Translations under genes and position numbers: made by a program
Part shown: in pieces, positions 50,643-59,592 of the stretch
Numbering within the stretch: the stretch's first letter is position 1
How the letters are laid out: each line of letters starts with the position of its first letter
Source: Azospirillum soli
GTDB lineage: Bacteria; Pseudomonadota; Alphaproteobacteria; Azospirillales; Azospirillaceae
Direction of reading: 5' to 3'
DNA: 64,000 bases
Assembly (NCBI RefSeq): GCF_017876165.1
Contig: NZ_JAGINQ010000015.1
Location: 1 to 64,000 of the forward strand
Notes under the pieces: model-generated
Seen by the model: only the letters and a program-made list of their open reading frames with translations
Databases searched by the model: none
What the model was told of the DNA's origin: nothing

Positions 50643-51383
50643 TCAGGCCCCTGGACGGTGCGCCTGCGCGGCGTGCATGTGCGGCGGAACCATGCCGTCG
50701 CGGGCCGATTGCAGGGCACCCTGCTGGCGGGCCGCGAAAACGCCGGCTTCCGTTCGGTTGCGGAAATGCAGCTTCGACAGGACGCTGCGCACCATCGATT
50801 TGATGACCGCTTCCGACAGGTCGAGCTGGTTGGCGATGGTCCGGTTGTTCAGCCCCTGGCCGAGCAGGCGGAGCGTTTCGAACTCCGGTTCGGACAGGCG
50901 GGGCAGCAGCGTCAGCCGGATCTCGTCCACGCCCAGGCGCGAAAGGAACTGCTTGGGCATCAGGCAGTGGCCCTCAAGCCCCAGGTCGAGCAGTTCGTTG
51001 ATCCGATCGACGTTGATGTCCTCGAACACCCAGGCGTCGGCGAAGGCGAGGATGTGGGCGGCGTCCAGGAGTTCCCGCGACGACAGCACCACCACGATGC
51101 GCGACCGGCGCGACAGGCGCAGGTACACCATCGGCTCGTTCTCGCGCAGCGCCGTGAACTGCTGAAGGCCGATCAGGATCGCGTCCGGCGTCAGCGTGCT
51201 CTGCGTCAGTTCCGAGATGTCGTGGAACACGGTGACGCGGTGACGGCCGGCTTTGTCCAGCGCCTGCACCACCGTTTCGGTGAGGGAATTGTTGTCGAGA
51301 ATCAGGCAGACGTGCATGGGGGTCACCGCGTTGCGGGTCGAGTGCGATGCTTTCTCTTGGGCGTACTCATGGTGCATGTGCAT
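50643..51383 (-). CDS. LuxR-type regulator with degenerate receiver domain
   Basis: 246 residues from ATG 51383; ATG 51317 (MHVCLILDNNSLTETVVQAL) may be the true start since the extra 22 residues are His-rich and unusual (MHMHHEYAQEK). The N-terminal receiver-like fold has only Asp-Asn-Asn at the acidic site, Gly in place of the phospho-acceptor (DAILIGLQQF), and Glu where Lys is expected (AWVFEDINV). It therefore cannot be phosphorylated in the usual way. The LuxR helix-turn-helix is present (LSEPEFETLRLLGQGLNNRTIANQLDLSEAVIKSMVRSVLSKL). It is one of three such regulators within 3 kb. Targets unknown. Confidence 0.85.
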   Translation of the reverse strand: MHMHHEYAQEKASHSTRNAVTPMHVCLILDNNSLTETVVQALDKAGRHRVTVFHDISELTQSTLTPDAILIGLQQFTALRENEPMVYLRLSRRSRIVVVLSSRELLDAAHILAFADAWVFEDINVDRINELLDLGLEGHCLMPKQFLSRLGVDEIRLTLLPRLSEPEFETLRLLGQGLNNRTIANQLDLSEAVIKSMVRSVLSKLHFRNRTEAGVFAARQQGALQSARDGMVPPHMHAAQAHRPGA

Positions 51384-52128
51384 GGGTCAGCTCTGTCTGG
51401 AGGAGGCATCCACGGCAGGCCCTTGATTGGGCATTATCGCCGCCTGCGTTCGAGGTTCGTCGGAGGTTGTTTGGGACTTCGATTAAATCCTTCATCGAAT
51501 ATCTCGGATATCATTTTAAAACCTGGAAAAAAACTTGACAGTGCGATAATGAGTTTATAAATTAGGACAGCGCCTCGTAAATCAAACGATAGATTATCAT
51601 TCAAGATCGTCAAGCACATCTGAATGGTGACCGGCATCCCCCGACCGATAACACCTCCGTGATCATTGGCCCGGAAGGGCAGGTGGGCTCCTACGCAAGG
51701 GGGCAGGCTTCCCTATATCCACCGGGTGACCCCGACCGGCGTTGCATGAACCGCAATGGGGGTAGCAAACACAAAGTCAAAATCGATCATGTCGATGTCC
51801 CTGCAATTTCACGGGCAGGGCTGTCGCGCGGAGTCGCGCGCGAGTATTTCGGACGGTGAGGTATCACCTCCCAATCGCCATTGGTGCAGCCTCTATGACC
51901 AACGGCCGAACCTCCATTTCGTTCCGCAGGGTTCGGCCGTGTCAAAGGTCGTTTTTGCAGCCGCGAATGACCTATGGCCCTTGTCGATATATTGATGCTC
52001 TTCCGAATGTGGTAGCAGTCATCCAAGCCAGTTACGGCGAGAGGATGGTCCGGTCACCACGGGGTGACCCGGCCAGAGATCAGGCGAACGGGTCCGCAAG
52101 GACCGGCAAACCAGGGTGGACGGGGACC
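51384..52128. other. Long divergent intergenic region, partly AT-rich, with an 11-bp inverted repeat
   Basis: About 745 bp between two LuxR-type genes. 51460-51620 is AT-rich. ACGGCCGAACC (51902-51912) is exactly complementary to GGTTCGGCCGT (51930-51940) and could be a hairpin or operator. TTGACA (51535-51540) followed by TATAAA-like sequence is too close (15 bp) for a good promoter. A second palindromic stretch, GGTCACC-N4-GGTGACC, lies at about 52053-52070 before the next gene. Short frames here lack support. A long leader or a small RNA is possible. Confidence 0.4.
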
Positions 52129-52770
52129 ATGAAGATTCTGATCGGTGACGACCATCTGCTTTTCCGTGAAGGCCTGCGTCGGTTGCTGGAGCAGCTGCAT
52201 TCCGACGCCGTCTTTGTCGAGGCGGGGACGTTTGGGGAAGTTGTCGAGCAGTGCCGCACCGGCGGCAGCTTCGATGTGGTTCTGATGGACCTGCACATGC
52301 CGGCGTGGCCCGGTTTCGATGGCCTTCGCGAGGTGCAGAGCCTCCAGCCGGGCGTTCCGGTGGTGGTGATCTCGGCCTCCGAATCGCTGGCCGACATTCG
52401 CGGCGCGCTCGACCATGGAGCGACCGGCTACATTCCGAAGTCCAGCAGCGTCAAGGTGATGATGGGCGCGCTGAACCTCGTGTTCTCCGGCGGCATCTAC
52501 GTCCCGCCCGGCGCGCTCAGCGCCGCGACGGAGGCCGCACCGCGCCGCCGCTCCCTGGACGTCGCCGACCGCAGCAGCGGCTACGGCCTGACCCAGCGCC
52601 AGCGCGAGGTGCTGGAATGCCTGCGCGCCGGCAAGTCCAACAAGCAGATCGCCTATGAGCTGGGCCTGTCGGAAGGCACCGTGAAGATCCACGTCACCGC
52701 GATCTTCAAGTCGCTGGGCGTAAAGAACCGCACCCAGGCCGTGATCGCTGCCGCCGCCATGGCATCCTGA
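52129..52770 (+). CDS. NarL/LuxR-type response regulator, intact receiver
   Basis: 213 residues from ATG 52129 with GGGG upstream. The receiver (1-122) is complete: ILIGDDHLLFREGL with the acidic pair, DVVLMDLHMPAW with the phospho-acceptor, VVISASE and YIPKSS. A linker with RRRS precedes the helix-turn-helix (about 147-210, LTQRQREVLECLRAGKSNKQIAYELGLSEGTVKIHVTAIFKSLGVK). In-frame ATG 51895 further upstream would add unrelated sequence. No kinase lies next to it. Its relation to the two neighbouring LuxR-type genes is not clear. Confidence 0.92.
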   Translation: MKILIGDDHLLFREGLRRLLEQLHSDAVFVEAGTFGEVVEQCRTGGSFDVVLMDLHMPAWPGFDGLREVQSLQPGVPVVVISASESLADIRGALDHGATGYIPKSSSVKVMMGALNLVFSGGIYVPPGALSAATEAAPRRRSLDVADRSSGYGLTQRQREVLECLRAGKSNKQIAYELGLSEGTVKIHVTAIFKSLGVKNRTQAVIAAAAMAS

Positions 52771-52923
52771 TCGGGCCATCGTGATCGGAGCGATCTGATC
52801 GGCCTTCACACGAACGGCGCAAAGGCCGCGCGAGCACACGGACCCCCGTGCTCGGCGGCCTTTTCGATTCCGCTCGCCGGATCACTTCTTATAGTGCGCT
52901 GAAACGAACGAGAGGAGGCGACG

Positions 52924-53487
52924 ATGGCGGCGGAAACCCCGGTGTGCGATTTCGGCTGGAAGGCGGTGGACTTCAGCCTGAAGGGCGTGGACGGCAAAAC
53001 CTACGCCCTCGCCGACGTGCGCGGCCCGCGCGGCACGCTGGTGATGTTCATCTGCAACCACTGTCCCTACGTGAAGGCGGTGATCGGCCGTGTCGTCGCC
53101 GAGGCGAACGCGCTGAAGGAGCATGGAATCAACGCCGTCGCCATCATGTCGAACGACACGGACAGCTATCCCGAGGACAGCTTCGACAACATGAAGCGCT
53201 TCGCGGCGGAGCATGGCTTCACCTTTCCCTACCTGATCGATGAGACTCAGGGGGTAGCGCGCGCCTACAACGCGGTGTGCACGCCGGACTTCTTCGGCTT
53301 CAACGCCGACCTGGAACTGCAATACCGTGGCCGCCTCGATTCCTCGAAGCGGGAGCTGATCGCGGACGCCCCGCGCGAGCTTTACCACGCCATGGTTCGC
53401 ATCGCCGACACGGGGCAGGGGCCGGCCGACCAGATCCCCAGCATGGGCTGCTCCATCAAATGGCGTGAGCGCCTGACGGGTCCCTGA
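52924..53487 (+). CDS. Thioredoxin-fold protein (AhpC/TSA-Redoxin type) with CxxC
   Basis: 187 residues, start 52924 behind AGAGGAGG. VDFSLKGVDGKTYALADVRG and TLVMFICNHCPYVKAV are typical of the redoxin family; C44 and C47 form a CxxC inside CNHCPY. DETQGVARAYNAVCTPDFFGF carries the cis-Pro and a third Cys (C118). There is no signal peptide, so it acts in the cytoplasm, as a thiol peroxidase-like or disulfide reductase protein. It stands alone 138 bp before yfgM. The exact reductant and substrate are unknown. Confidence 0.86.
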   Translation: MAAETPVCDFGWKAVDFSLKGVDGKTYALADVRGPRGTLVMFICNHCPYVKAVIGRVVAEANALKEHGINAVAIMSNDTDSYPEDSFDNMKRFAAEHGFTFPYLIDETQGVARAYNAVCTPDFFGFNADLELQYRGRLDSSKRELIADAPRELYHAMVRIADTGQGPADQIPSMGCSIKWRERLTGP

Positions 53488-53624
53488 ACAGGTCCCAGGC
53501 AGGTCCAGTCGCCGCTTGCGCCTTGACCGCGTGCTTGCGCCAATGCTATCCGGCCCTGTGAACAACCAGAACCGCCCGCCGCGACCGCGCGCGGGCGCCT
53601 TTCCACTCGCGCCGCTGTAGGGCC

Positions 53625-54269
53625 ATGAGCGATATTTTCCGCGAAGTCGACGAGGATCTGCGCCGCGACCGCATGGAGGGCTTGTTCAAGCGCTACGGCG
53701 GCATCGTGCTGGCCGGGGCGCTGGCGGTCGTTGCCGGCACCGGCGGTTACACCGCGTGGCGCAGCTGGAAGCAGAACCAGCAGCAGCAGGAAACGGTCGA
53801 CCTCGTCGCCGCCATTTCCCAAACCGGGCAGGGCGCCGACAAGGGTGTGGAGGCGCTGGCCGCCTTCGCCGGCAAGGCCGATCCCGGCATGGCCGCGCTG
53901 GCCCAGTTGAACGCCGCCGCCGTTCTGGCCCGCGAGGGCAAGACGGCCGATGCCGTCGCCATCTACGACAAGATCGCCGGCAACGGCGGCGTGAACGCCG
54001 TCTACCGCGACCTTGCCACGCTGCTCTCGGTCATGCACCAGCTGGGCAGCGGCGATCCGGGCCAGCTTCAGGCGCGGCTTCAGCCGCTGAGCGCCGACAC
54101 CAGCCCCTGGCGTTTTTCGGCCCGCGAGATGACCGCCGTGCTCGCCGCCCGCGCCGGCGACAAGGAGAAGGCGCGCACCCTCTTCCAGCAACTGGCGGAC
54201 GACTCCCAGGCTCCGGCGGGCGTCCGCTCGCGCGCCTCCGACCTCGCCACCCTCTACGGCAAGACCTGA
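53625..54269 (+). CDS. YfgM-like membrane-anchored TPR protein
   Basis: 214 residues. A cytoplasmic N-terminus MSDIFREVDEDLRRDRMEGLFKRYG precedes one membrane helix (about 26-46, GIVLAGALAVVAGTGGYTAW), then TPR-like helices such as AALAQLNAAAVLAREGKTADAVAIYDKIA. YfgM is an inner-membrane ancillary SecYEG/periplasmic chaperone-network subunit in E. coli. Order yfgM-bamB-der is conserved in many proteobacteria and supports the call. Its TGA overlaps the bamB ATG by one base. Confidence 0.85.
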   Translation: MSDIFREVDEDLRRDRMEGLFKRYGGIVLAGALAVVAGTGGYTAWRSWKQNQQQQETVDLVAAISQTGQGADKGVEALAAFAGKADPGMAALAQLNAAAVLAREGKTADAVAIYDKIAGNGGVNAVYRDLATLLSVMHQLGSGDPGQLQARLQPLSADTSPWRFSAREMTAVLAARAGDKEKARTLFQQLADDSQAPAGVRSRASDLATLYGKT

Positions 54270-55630
54270 TGACCCGCACCGTGACCAAGCCCCGCGCCAC
54301 CCTGTCGCGCGCCGCCCTGCTGTCCGCCCCGCTGCTCGCCGTCCTGCTCGGCGGCTGCGACACGGTCAACAGCTGGTTCGGCAAGACGCCCGATCCGCCC
54401 CTGCCGGGCCAGCGCGTGGCGGTTCTGACGCGCGAACGCAAGATCGAGGCCGATCCGCGCCTTGCCGACGTCGCGGTAACCGTACCGCCGGCCGCGACCA
54501 ACGCGGCCTGGGCGCAGCCGGGCGGCACGCCGGATCACGCGCTGGGCCATCTGGCGCTGTCCGCGACCCCGGCCGAGGCGTGGCGCGGCGACGTCGGCGC
54601 GGGCACCAGCAGCTCGCGCATGCTGCTTTCGACGCCGGTGATCGCCGACGGGCGCATCTTCGCCATGGACGCCGATTCGCACGTCGCGGCGCTCGATGAG
54701 CGCAGCGGCCGCCAGCAGTGGCGCATCGACACCCGGCCGGAGCATGAGCGCGGCAGCGCCAGCGGCGGCGGCGTCGCCTACGCCGATGGCCGGGTCTTCG
54801 CGGCGACCGGCTACGCCGAGGTTCTGGCGATCGACCCCGCTAACGGCAGCGTGATCTGGCGCAAGCGCGTGCCGGGTCCGGTACGCGGCGCGCCGACCGT
54901 GCTGAACGGGCGCGTCTTCGTCCTGACGCTCGACAACCAGCTGGCCGCGCTTTCGGCAACGGACGGCGAGATCCAGTGGACCCACCAGGGCATTCTGGAA
55001 ACCGCCGGCCTGCTCGGCGCCGCCAGCCCGGCCGCCACGCAGACTCTGGTGATCGCTCCCTATTCGTCGGGCGAACTCTACGGCCTGCGTCCCGAAAACG
55101 GCCGCGTCGCCTGGCAGGAGAGCTTGGCCGCAATCCGCCGTGGCGGCGCGCTGAGCAGCCTTGCCGACATCCGCGGCCTTCCGGTCCTGGATCGCGGCGC
55201 CGTTTACGCCGTCGGCCATTCCGGCCGCATGGTCGCGGTGGACGAGCGCATCGGCAACCGCGTGTGGGAGACGGAAATCGGCGGCACCCAGACCCCCTGG
55301 CTGGCCGGCGACTTCCTGTTCGTCCTGACCAACGATTCGGAGATCGTGGCGGTCACCCGTCAGGCCGGCCGCGTCCGCTGGGTGGCGACGCTCGACCGCT
55401 TCAAGGATCCGGAGGACCGCAAGGGGCCGATCACCTGGTCCGGTCCGGTCCTGGCCGGCGGCAAGCTGTGGGTCACCGGCTCGAACGGGCAGATGCTTGC
55501 CCTGTCCCCAACGGACGGGCAGGTGGTCAACCGCTATTCCTTGCCGTCGCCCACCTACTTGCCTCCCGTGGTCGCCAACAACACCCTATATGTCCTGGGC
55601 GAGAACGGCACGCTGGTCGCGTACCGTTGA
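54269..55630 (+). CDS. bamB: Outer-membrane assembly lipoprotein BamB
   Basis: 453 residues. A lipoprotein signal ends at LLAVLLGGC, with C30 as the lipid-modified residue. The mature part is an eight-bladed beta-propeller of PQQ-like repeats: IFAMDADSHVAALDERSGRQQWRI, VLAIDPANGSVIWRK, LAALSATDGEIQWTH, VAVDERIGNRVWETE, and IVAVTRQAGRVRWVATL. BamB is a scaffold of the BAM complex that folds outer-membrane proteins, acting on the periplasmic side. It overlaps yfgM by one base and precedes der by 35 bp, so all three are one operon. Confidence 0.93.
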   Translation: MTRTVTKPRATLSRAALLSAPLLAVLLGGCDTVNSWFGKTPDPPLPGQRVAVLTRERKIEADPRLADVAVTVPPAATNAAWAQPGGTPDHALGHLALSATPAEAWRGDVGAGTSSSRMLLSTPVIADGRIFAMDADSHVAALDERSGRQQWRIDTRPEHERGSASGGGVAYADGRVFAATGYAEVLAIDPANGSVIWRKRVPGPVRGAPTVLNGRVFVLTLDNQLAALSATDGEIQWTHQGILETAGLLGAASPAATQTLVIAPYSSGELYGLRPENGRVAWQESLAAIRRGGALSSLADIRGLPVLDRGAVYAVGHSGRMVAVDERIGNRVWETEIGGTQTPWLAGDFLFVLTNDSEIVAVTRQAGRVRWVATLDRFKDPEDRKGPITWSGPVLAGGKLWVTGSNGQMLALSPTDGQVVNRYSLPSPTYLPPVVANNTLYVLGENGTLVAYR

Positions 55631-55665
55631 TCGCCTCGGCTGAATAACCGAAGGCCTCCGGCCAC

Positions 55666-57057
55666 ATGTCCTTTACCGTCGCTCTCGTCGGCCGGCCGAA
55701 TGTCGGCAAGTCGACGCTGTTCAACCGTCTGGCCGGCAAGAAGCTGGCGCTGGTCGACGACACGCCGGGCGTGACGCGCGACTGGCGCTCGGCCCCTGCC
55801 CGCATGGGCGGCCTGTCCTTCACCGTCATCGACACGGCGGGCCTGGAGGATGTCACCGACGACAGCCTGGAGGCGCGCATGCGTCGCCAGACCGAACGCG
55901 CGCTGGAACGCGCCGACGTTGCGCTGTTCATCATCGACGCCCGCGCCGGCATCACGCCGCTCGACCGGCACTTCGCGGCCCTGCTGCGCAAGGGCAAGAC
56001 GCCGGTCATCCTGGTCGCCAACAAGGCGGAAGGGAAGGCGGGCGCGCCCGGCCTGTACGAGTCCTTCGAACTCGGCCTTGGCGAACCCATTCCGCTGTCC
56101 GCCGAGCATGGCGAGGGCATGGCCGACCTCGTCCAGGCCCTGATGCCCTACGCGAAAGAGGAGGAAAAGGCCGAGGAGGCCGCCGCCGTTGCCGAGGGCG
56201 AGGAGCTTCCCATCGGCGACCAGCCCGAGCCGGAGGAAGAGAAGACCCGGCCCATCCAGATCGCCATCGTCGGCCGCCCGAACGTCGGCAAGTCCACGCT
56301 GCTGAACAGCCTGATCGGGGAGGAGCGCGTGCTGACCGGCCCCGAAGCCGGCATGACGCGCGACGCCATCACCGTCGATTGGGAATGGCGCGGTCGCAAG
56401 TTCAAGCTGGTGGACACCGCCGGCATGCGCAAGCGCGCGCGGGTCGAAGCGAAGGTGGAGAAGCTGGCCGTCGCCGACGCGCTGCGCGTCATCCGGCTGG
56501 CCAACGTCGTCGTGCTGGTGGTGGACGCCAGCCAGATTCTCGACAAGCAAGACCTGACCATCGCCCGCATGGTGGTGGAGGAGGGCCGCGCGCTCGTTCT
56601 CGCCGTGAACAAGTGGGACGCGGTCGAGGATCGCGCCATGGCGCTGCGCCAGGTGGAGGACAAGCTCCAGGCGGCGCTGGCCCAGATCAAGGGCGTGGAG
56701 GTCGTGACCATCTCCGCCCTGCACGGCAAGAAGCTGGACACGCTGCTCGATTCCGTTCTGGCGACCTACGCGCAGTGGAACCGCCGCATTCCCACAGCCC
56801 AGCTGAACCGCTGGATCGGGGGCGTGCTGGAACACCACCCGCCGCCGCTGGTCGAGGGCCGGCGCGTGAAGATCCGCTACGTGACGCAGGTGAAGACCCG
56901 CCCGCCAACCTTTGCGCTGTTCGTGAACAAGCCGCTGGACCTGCCGGAGAGCTATCACCGCTATCTGATCAGCCATTTGCGCGATACGTTCGAACTGCCG
57001 GGCGTGCCGGTGCGCCTGCTGCTGCGCAAGGGCAAAAACCCCTACGCCGACGATTGA
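55666..57057 (+). CDS. der: Ribosome assembly GTPase Der (EngA)
   Basis: 463 residues, with two tandem GTPase domains and a C-terminal KH-like domain, the architecture unique to Der. Domain 1: VALVGRPNVGKSTLFNRL (G1), GVTRDW (G2), DTAGLE (G3), NKAEGK (G4). Domain 2 from about 200: IAIVGRPNVGKSTLLNSL, GMTRDAITVDW, DTAGM, NKWD. The KH-like part covers about 370-463 (TAQLNRWIGGVLEHHPPP). An acidic linker EEEKAEEAAAVAEGEE separates the G domains. Der is essential for 50S subunit maturation. A strong terminator follows. Confidence 0.97.
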   Translation: MSFTVALVGRPNVGKSTLFNRLAGKKLALVDDTPGVTRDWRSAPARMGGLSFTVIDTAGLEDVTDDSLEARMRRQTERALERADVALFIIDARAGITPLDRHFAALLRKGKTPVILVANKAEGKAGAPGLYESFELGLGEPIPLSAEHGEGMADLVQALMPYAKEEEKAEEAAAVAEGEELPIGDQPEPEEEKTRPIQIAIVGRPNVGKSTLLNSLIGEERVLTGPEAGMTRDAITVDWEWRGRKFKLVDTAGMRKRARVEAKVEKLAVADALRVIRLANVVVLVVDASQILDKQDLTIARMVVEEGRALVLAVNKWDAVEDRAMALRQVEDKLQAALAQIKGVEVVTISALHGKKLDTLLDSVLATYAQWNRRIPTAQLNRWIGGVLEHHPPPLVEGRRVKIRYVTQVKTRPPTFALFVNKPLDLPESYHRYLISHLRDTFELPGVPVRLLLRKGKNPYADD

Positions 57058-57070
57058 GCCTTTTCAAAGC

Positions 57071-57109
57071 AAGCCCCTCTCCCGCCGCGCGTGGGAGAGG
57101 GGCTTTTTT
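57071..57109 (+). terminator. Rho-independent terminator of the yfgM-bamB-der operon
   Basis: AAGCCCCTCTCCC (57071-57083) pairs perfectly with GGGAGAGGGGCTT (57093-57105), and the T-run spans 57104-57109. Stem 13 bp, loop 9 nt, 13 bp after the stop. Confidence 0.93.
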
Positions 57110-57390
57110 GTGCGCGTGAAAAGTACCGCCGGCATTTCCATCGCCCCCGATCCGAATTGCTTCGAAATTCGAACCATTTCGCGAAGGAACTGCCGGCGGA
57201 GTTCAAGTAAATGCCGAAATAGACGCTGTACAGGATGTGTTTTCATTAGGTCATTGAACGCTCTCCATTGCAACTCACCTTCGAAAGGAGTAGTCTTTTG
57301 AAGATGAGGCATAATGCCTCGGTTGGCTGAGTGTTGACCCGAAAGCCTGAGGCGGCCCATGGCCGGTAGGCCGAGGGCGGAGGTCGGGCC

Positions 57391-58713
57391 ATGACGGCGC
57401 ATCCTGTTCCCACGCTTCCCGTTTCCAGTGGTTTCCTGCATCGGCTGAAACGCGACGAAGGCGGCGCCATCGCCGTCATGGTGGCGCTGTTGATGTCGGT
57501 GCTGCTCGGGATGCTGAGCTTGGGTGTCGAATACGGCTCCTGGTACGCGGCACGCCGGCAGTTGCAGACCGCCGCCGACGCGGCGGCCTTGGCGGCGGCG
57601 CTTGAGCGGGCACGCGGCAGCGCCGATTCGGTGCTTCCGGTGGCGCAGCGGGAGGCGTTGCGAAACGGCCTCGCCGAAGCTCTCGACGAGGGGGCGGTTG
57701 AAATCAACATACCGCCGACTCTCGGCGCCATGGCCGGCAACGCCAACGCGGTGGAAGCCATCCTTCACGACCGCCGGGAACTGCTGTTCGCCAGCCTGTT
57801 CCTCGACCACGATCCGGTCATTTCGGCGCGCGCGGTGGTCTCCATCGCTAACGGCGGCCAAGCCTGCGTGCTGGCGCTGGCCCCGCAGGCAGCGGGCGCC
57901 ATCAAGGGGCGCGGCACCGCCGATGTCGAGATGAAGGGGTGCTTGCTGGCGGCCAACTCCGTGAGCTCCACCGCCATAGACCTGAGCGGCAACGTCAGCG
58001 TCAACGCGAAATCCCTGTGGACGGCCGGTGGAATGTCCCAGTCGGGAAGCGTGAACGTCACGCTGGCCGAGCCTCCCACGACCCGTGGGGCGGTGCTCGC
58101 CGATCCCTACGCCGGAGTCCAGGTCGGCGCGGTTCCCGCCTGCACCTTCCAGAACGAAGTCAAGGTCAACAAGGACAAGGAATTGGAACCGGGCGTCTAC
58201 TGTGGTGGCCTGTCGATTTCCGGCAAGGCCGAGGTCACCCTGAAGCCGGGCACCTACTACATCGTCGATGGCGATCTGACGATTTCCGGCGGCACCATCA
58301 CTGGCGACTATGACAAGACGACGGACGGCGTCACCTTCGTCCTGACGACGCGCGGCACGCAGGGCAACAACATCGGCACCGTCCGCATCAACGGCAACAC
58401 CAGCATCGATCTGCGGGCGCCGTCCGATCCCGGCGCCCCGTTCCGTGGCCTTCTCTTCTATCAGGACCGCCGCGCGCCAGTGAGCGGGCGGAACGTCTTC
58501 AACGGGACCGCCGAGATGAGCCTCCAAGGGGCGATGTACTTCCCGGTGCAGGACATCGACTGGGCTGGCAACAACGCCTCGGCCGCAGCAGGTTGCATCC
58601 AGGTCGTGGCGCGGACGGTGACGTTCACCGGCACGGCGGCGCTGGGCGCCGACCATTGCGGCGACCGGGGCGAGCGGCCGATCCGGATGGGTATGACGCG
58701 GCTCAGCGAGTGA
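57391..58713 (+). CDS. TadG-like protein with pilin-type N-terminus
   Basis: 440 residues from ATG 57391 behind GGAGG. RDEGGAIAVMVALLMSVLLGMLSLGVEYGSWYAARRQLQTAADAAALAAAL is the TadE/TadG N-terminus, with one membrane helix and the AADAAALAAA stretch. The rest is periplasmic and beta-rich with repeats such as GVYCGGLSISGKAEVTLKPGTYYIVDGDLTISGGTITG, and two Cys pairs. TadG-like proteins are minor parts of Flp/Tad pili. Upstream 57110-57390 holds no gene. It starts an operon with two TadE-type genes (8 and 14 bp gaps). No TadA, RcpA or Flp pilin is in the window. Confidence 0.85.
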   Translation: MTAHPVPTLPVSSGFLHRLKRDEGGAIAVMVALLMSVLLGMLSLGVEYGSWYAARRQLQTAADAAALAAALERARGSADSVLPVAQREALRNGLAEALDEGAVEINIPPTLGAMAGNANAVEAILHDRRELLFASLFLDHDPVISARAVVSIANGGQACVLALAPQAAGAIKGRGTADVEMKGCLLAANSVSSTAIDLSGNVSVNAKSLWTAGGMSQSGSVNVTLAEPPTTRGAVLADPYAGVQVGAVPACTFQNEVKVNKDKELEPGVYCGGLSISGKAEVTLKPGTYYIVDGDLTISGGTITGDYDKTTDGVTFVLTTRGTQGNNIGTVRINGNTSIDLRAPSDPGAPFRGLLFYQDRRAPVSGRNVFNGTAEMSLQGAMYFPVQDIDWAGNNASAAAGCIQVVARTVTFTGTAALGADHCGDRGERPIRMGMTRLSE

Positions 58714-58721
58714 GGCAGGCC

Positions 58722-59180
58722 ATGCCGATGTTCCCGCCAAAGGCCAAAGACCATGCGCGCCGCTTCTGGCGTGACCGCCGGGGGGCGGCCGGGGTGGAAT
58801 TCGCCCTGACCGCGCCCATCCTGATCGCCATTTTCGCCGTCGCCATCGATCTCGGCCGCGCGATTTACGACGACATGTCGCTGGCTTCGGCGGCGCGCGC
58901 CGGGGTGCAGTATGCCCGCGCGCGGCCGGACGATATTGCCGGAGCCAAGGCGACGGCGCTGGGCGGTGGCGGCCTGTCCGCCGAAGCCGCGGTCGAAACC
59001 GCCACCTTCTGCGAATGCCCAAGCGGCGAGGCGGCGGACTGCACCGACTCCTGCCCGGACGGTCCGCTGTTCACCTTCGTGTCGGTGTCGGTGTCGCAGC
59101 CCTACCGGCCGATCTTTCCGTATCCCGGTGTTCCTGGCGAAATCCTGCTGCAAAAGCAGGCCGTGCTGCGGGCCTCGTGA
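58722..59180 (+). CDS. TadE-like pseudopilin protein with Cys-rich segment
   Basis: 152 residues from ATG 58722 with GAGGCAGG upstream. RDRRGAAGVEFALTAPILIAIFAVAIDLGRAIYDDMSLASAARAGVQYA is the TadE motif, with Glu following Val as in type IV prepilins. About residues 92-105 carry four Cys in CECPSGEAADCTDSC, unusual for TadE and possibly disulfide-linked in the periplasm. It lies between the TadG-like and the second TadE-like gene. Role in a Tad pilus or in surface adhesion is inferred from family. Confidence 0.86.
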   Translation: MPMFPPKAKDHARRFWRDRRGAAGVEFALTAPILIAIFAVAIDLGRAIYDDMSLASAARAGVQYARARPDDIAGAKATALGGGGLSAEAAVETATFCECPSGEAADCTDSCPDGPLFTFVSVSVSQPYRPIFPYPGVPGEILLQKQAVLRAS

Positions 59181-59194
59181 GGAAAGGGGGCGCC

Positions 59195-59584
59195 ATGATC
59201 CGGCTCTTCCGCGCGCGTGATGGCTCGACCGCCGTCGAGTTCGCCGTCATCCTGCCGCTGTTCTTCGTGCTGGTTTTCACCAGCATCGAATTCGCGCGCT
59301 TCTATTGGGTGCGCAGCACGGTTCAGTTCGCCGTGGAAGAGGCCGCGCGCTACGCCATGGTGTCCGGGGGCGACGACGAGGCGATCACCAAGCGCGCGCG
59401 GGAGCGCGCCTCCACCCTCGACCAGGCAAGTCTGACGGTGGACGTGGAACGCGAAGTGTCCGGCGGCGTCGCCTACGTCGCGGTGGAGGCCCGCTACGAC
59501 TGGCCGTCCGCCGCGTTCACCGGCTACTTTCCAAGGGAACTGCGATACGCGACCGGCCGCGCCCGCGTTCCCCTGGTCAACTGA
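59195..59584 (+). CDS. TadE-like pseudopilin protein
   Basis: 129 residues from ATG 59195 behind GGAAAGGGGG. RARDGSTAVEFAVILPLFFVLVFTSIEFARFYWVRSTVQFAVEEAARYAM is the canonical TadE N-terminus with a single membrane helix. The rest is a small periplasmic domain (VDVEREVSGGVAYVAVEARYDWPS). Third gene of the TadG-TadE-TadE set; it ends 8 bp before the stop of the convergent dehydrogenase gene. Confidence 0.88.
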   Translation: MIRLFRARDGSTAVEFAVILPLFFVLVFTSIEFARFYWVRSTVQFAVEEAARYAMVSGGDDEAITKRARERASTLDQASLTVDVEREVSGGVAYVAVEARYDWPSAAFTGYFPRELRYATGRARVPLVN

Positions 59585-59592
59585 CAGCGCCC

